Of a stretch of 64,000 nucleotides of DNA, positions 63,726-64,000 are shown piece after piece (the stretch's first letter is position 1; every line of letters begins with the position of its first letter). The stretch comes from Yponomeuta sedellus. Lineage: Eukaryota; Arthropoda; Insecta; Lepidoptera; Yponomeutidae. The translations under genes and the position numbers were made by a program. The stretch spans positions 2,883,411 to 2,947,410 of the forward strand of contig OW203725.1 in NCBI GenBank assembly GCA_934045075.1, in the 5' to 3' direction. Below the pieces are notes generated by a model. It searched no databases. It saw only the letters and a program-made list of their open reading frames with translations, and had not been told where the DNA came from.

Positions 63726-63880
63726 ATATTTTCACGCAGTATAACGTAGCCTTTGTGTTAATCCTGGGTGTCAGCTAACTCCACACCAAATTTTATTAAA
63801 ATCGCTCTAGCCGTTTAGACGTGAAGAAGCAACTCACAAACTTTCGCCTTCATAATATTAGTGTGTTGTGATGTCATAGT
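63726..63880 (+). repeat. common lepidopteran-type repeat
   Basis: TAACTCCACACCAAATTTTA, AAAATCGCTCTAGCCGTTT, GACGTGAAGAAGCAACTC, ACAAACTTTCGCCTTCATAA, TATTAGTGTG. This is the characteristic end of the GCGACTTCG-type repeat. 63881-64000 is unassigned. Confidence 0.6.
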
Positions 63881-64000
63881 GTGATACTAATGCAAATAAT
63901 AAAAAAGTCAAGCGCAAGTTGAGCTCACTAAGGGCGAGATAAATAGTCGCTTCTGAGAACGAGTCTTAGCCAAAGCACTTGCTTAAAAATCGATTTGTCT

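Overview
The window looks like AT-rich intergenic or intronic DNA of an insect, most likely a moth or butterfly (Lepidoptera). I infer this from the repeat types: a 5S-rRNA-derived SINE, several tRNA-headed SINEs, many 5'-truncated non-LTR retrotransposon ends with microsatellite tails, a repeat carrying GCGACTTCGTCCGCGTGG-type sequence, and a Penelope-like element with a GIY-YIG domain. No complete host gene is visible. The best host-coding candidate is one possible internal exon on the minus strand at 35674-35953. The only other short ORF of note is a 49-codon basic peptide at 20755-20904, inside an odd repeat array.

Family names used in the entries. S1 is a SINE with a tRNA-Ile-like head. 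S2 (subtypes a and b) is a second tRNA-headed SINE. S3 is a SINE with a tRNA-Gly-like head. S4 is another tRNA-headed SINE. S5 is a SINE of about 370 bp with a 5S-rRNA-like head. LA is a LINE 3' end with an (ATGT)n tail. LB is a LINE end whose ORF finishes near ...QQWT, with a GAAGAAGAA or GATGATGAT tail. LC ends ...FWERDV. LD ends ...YNV with an (ATTTC)n tail. LE has a 3' UTR ending in TTATC repeats, and LE2 is a relative ending in (TATC)n.

Layout. 1-3.6 kb holds almost nothing recognisable. 3.6-13.9 kb is dense in SINEs and LINE ends, with a (ATAC)n tract at 6.8 kb that is the tail of an LA copy. 13.9-19.6 kb is mostly unassigned. 19.9-21.0 kb holds about 16 copies of a TTTCATTGCCGTGG-like motif in both orientations. 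21-31 kb contains a nested LINE, a 380-bp (ATGT)n tract, a Harbinger-like MITE and more SINEs. 31-43 kb has scattered repeats, perfect hairpins and the candidate exon. 43-58 kb has nested LE, S5, S2 and LB insertions with clear target-site duplications (TSDs) and a 240-bp tandem duplication. 58.7-63.1 kb is a cluster of inverted structures from five unrelated repeat families, including a Penelope-like element.

The most notable theme is fold-back. At least five S1 insertions are palindromic around the tRNA head and are bounded by TSDs of 9-15 bp, so each went in as one event. Similar inverted joints appear in S5, S2, LA, LD and the Penelope-like element, and several orphan hairpins match no family I can name. 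All identities and percentages are by eye; nothing was aligned or searched.
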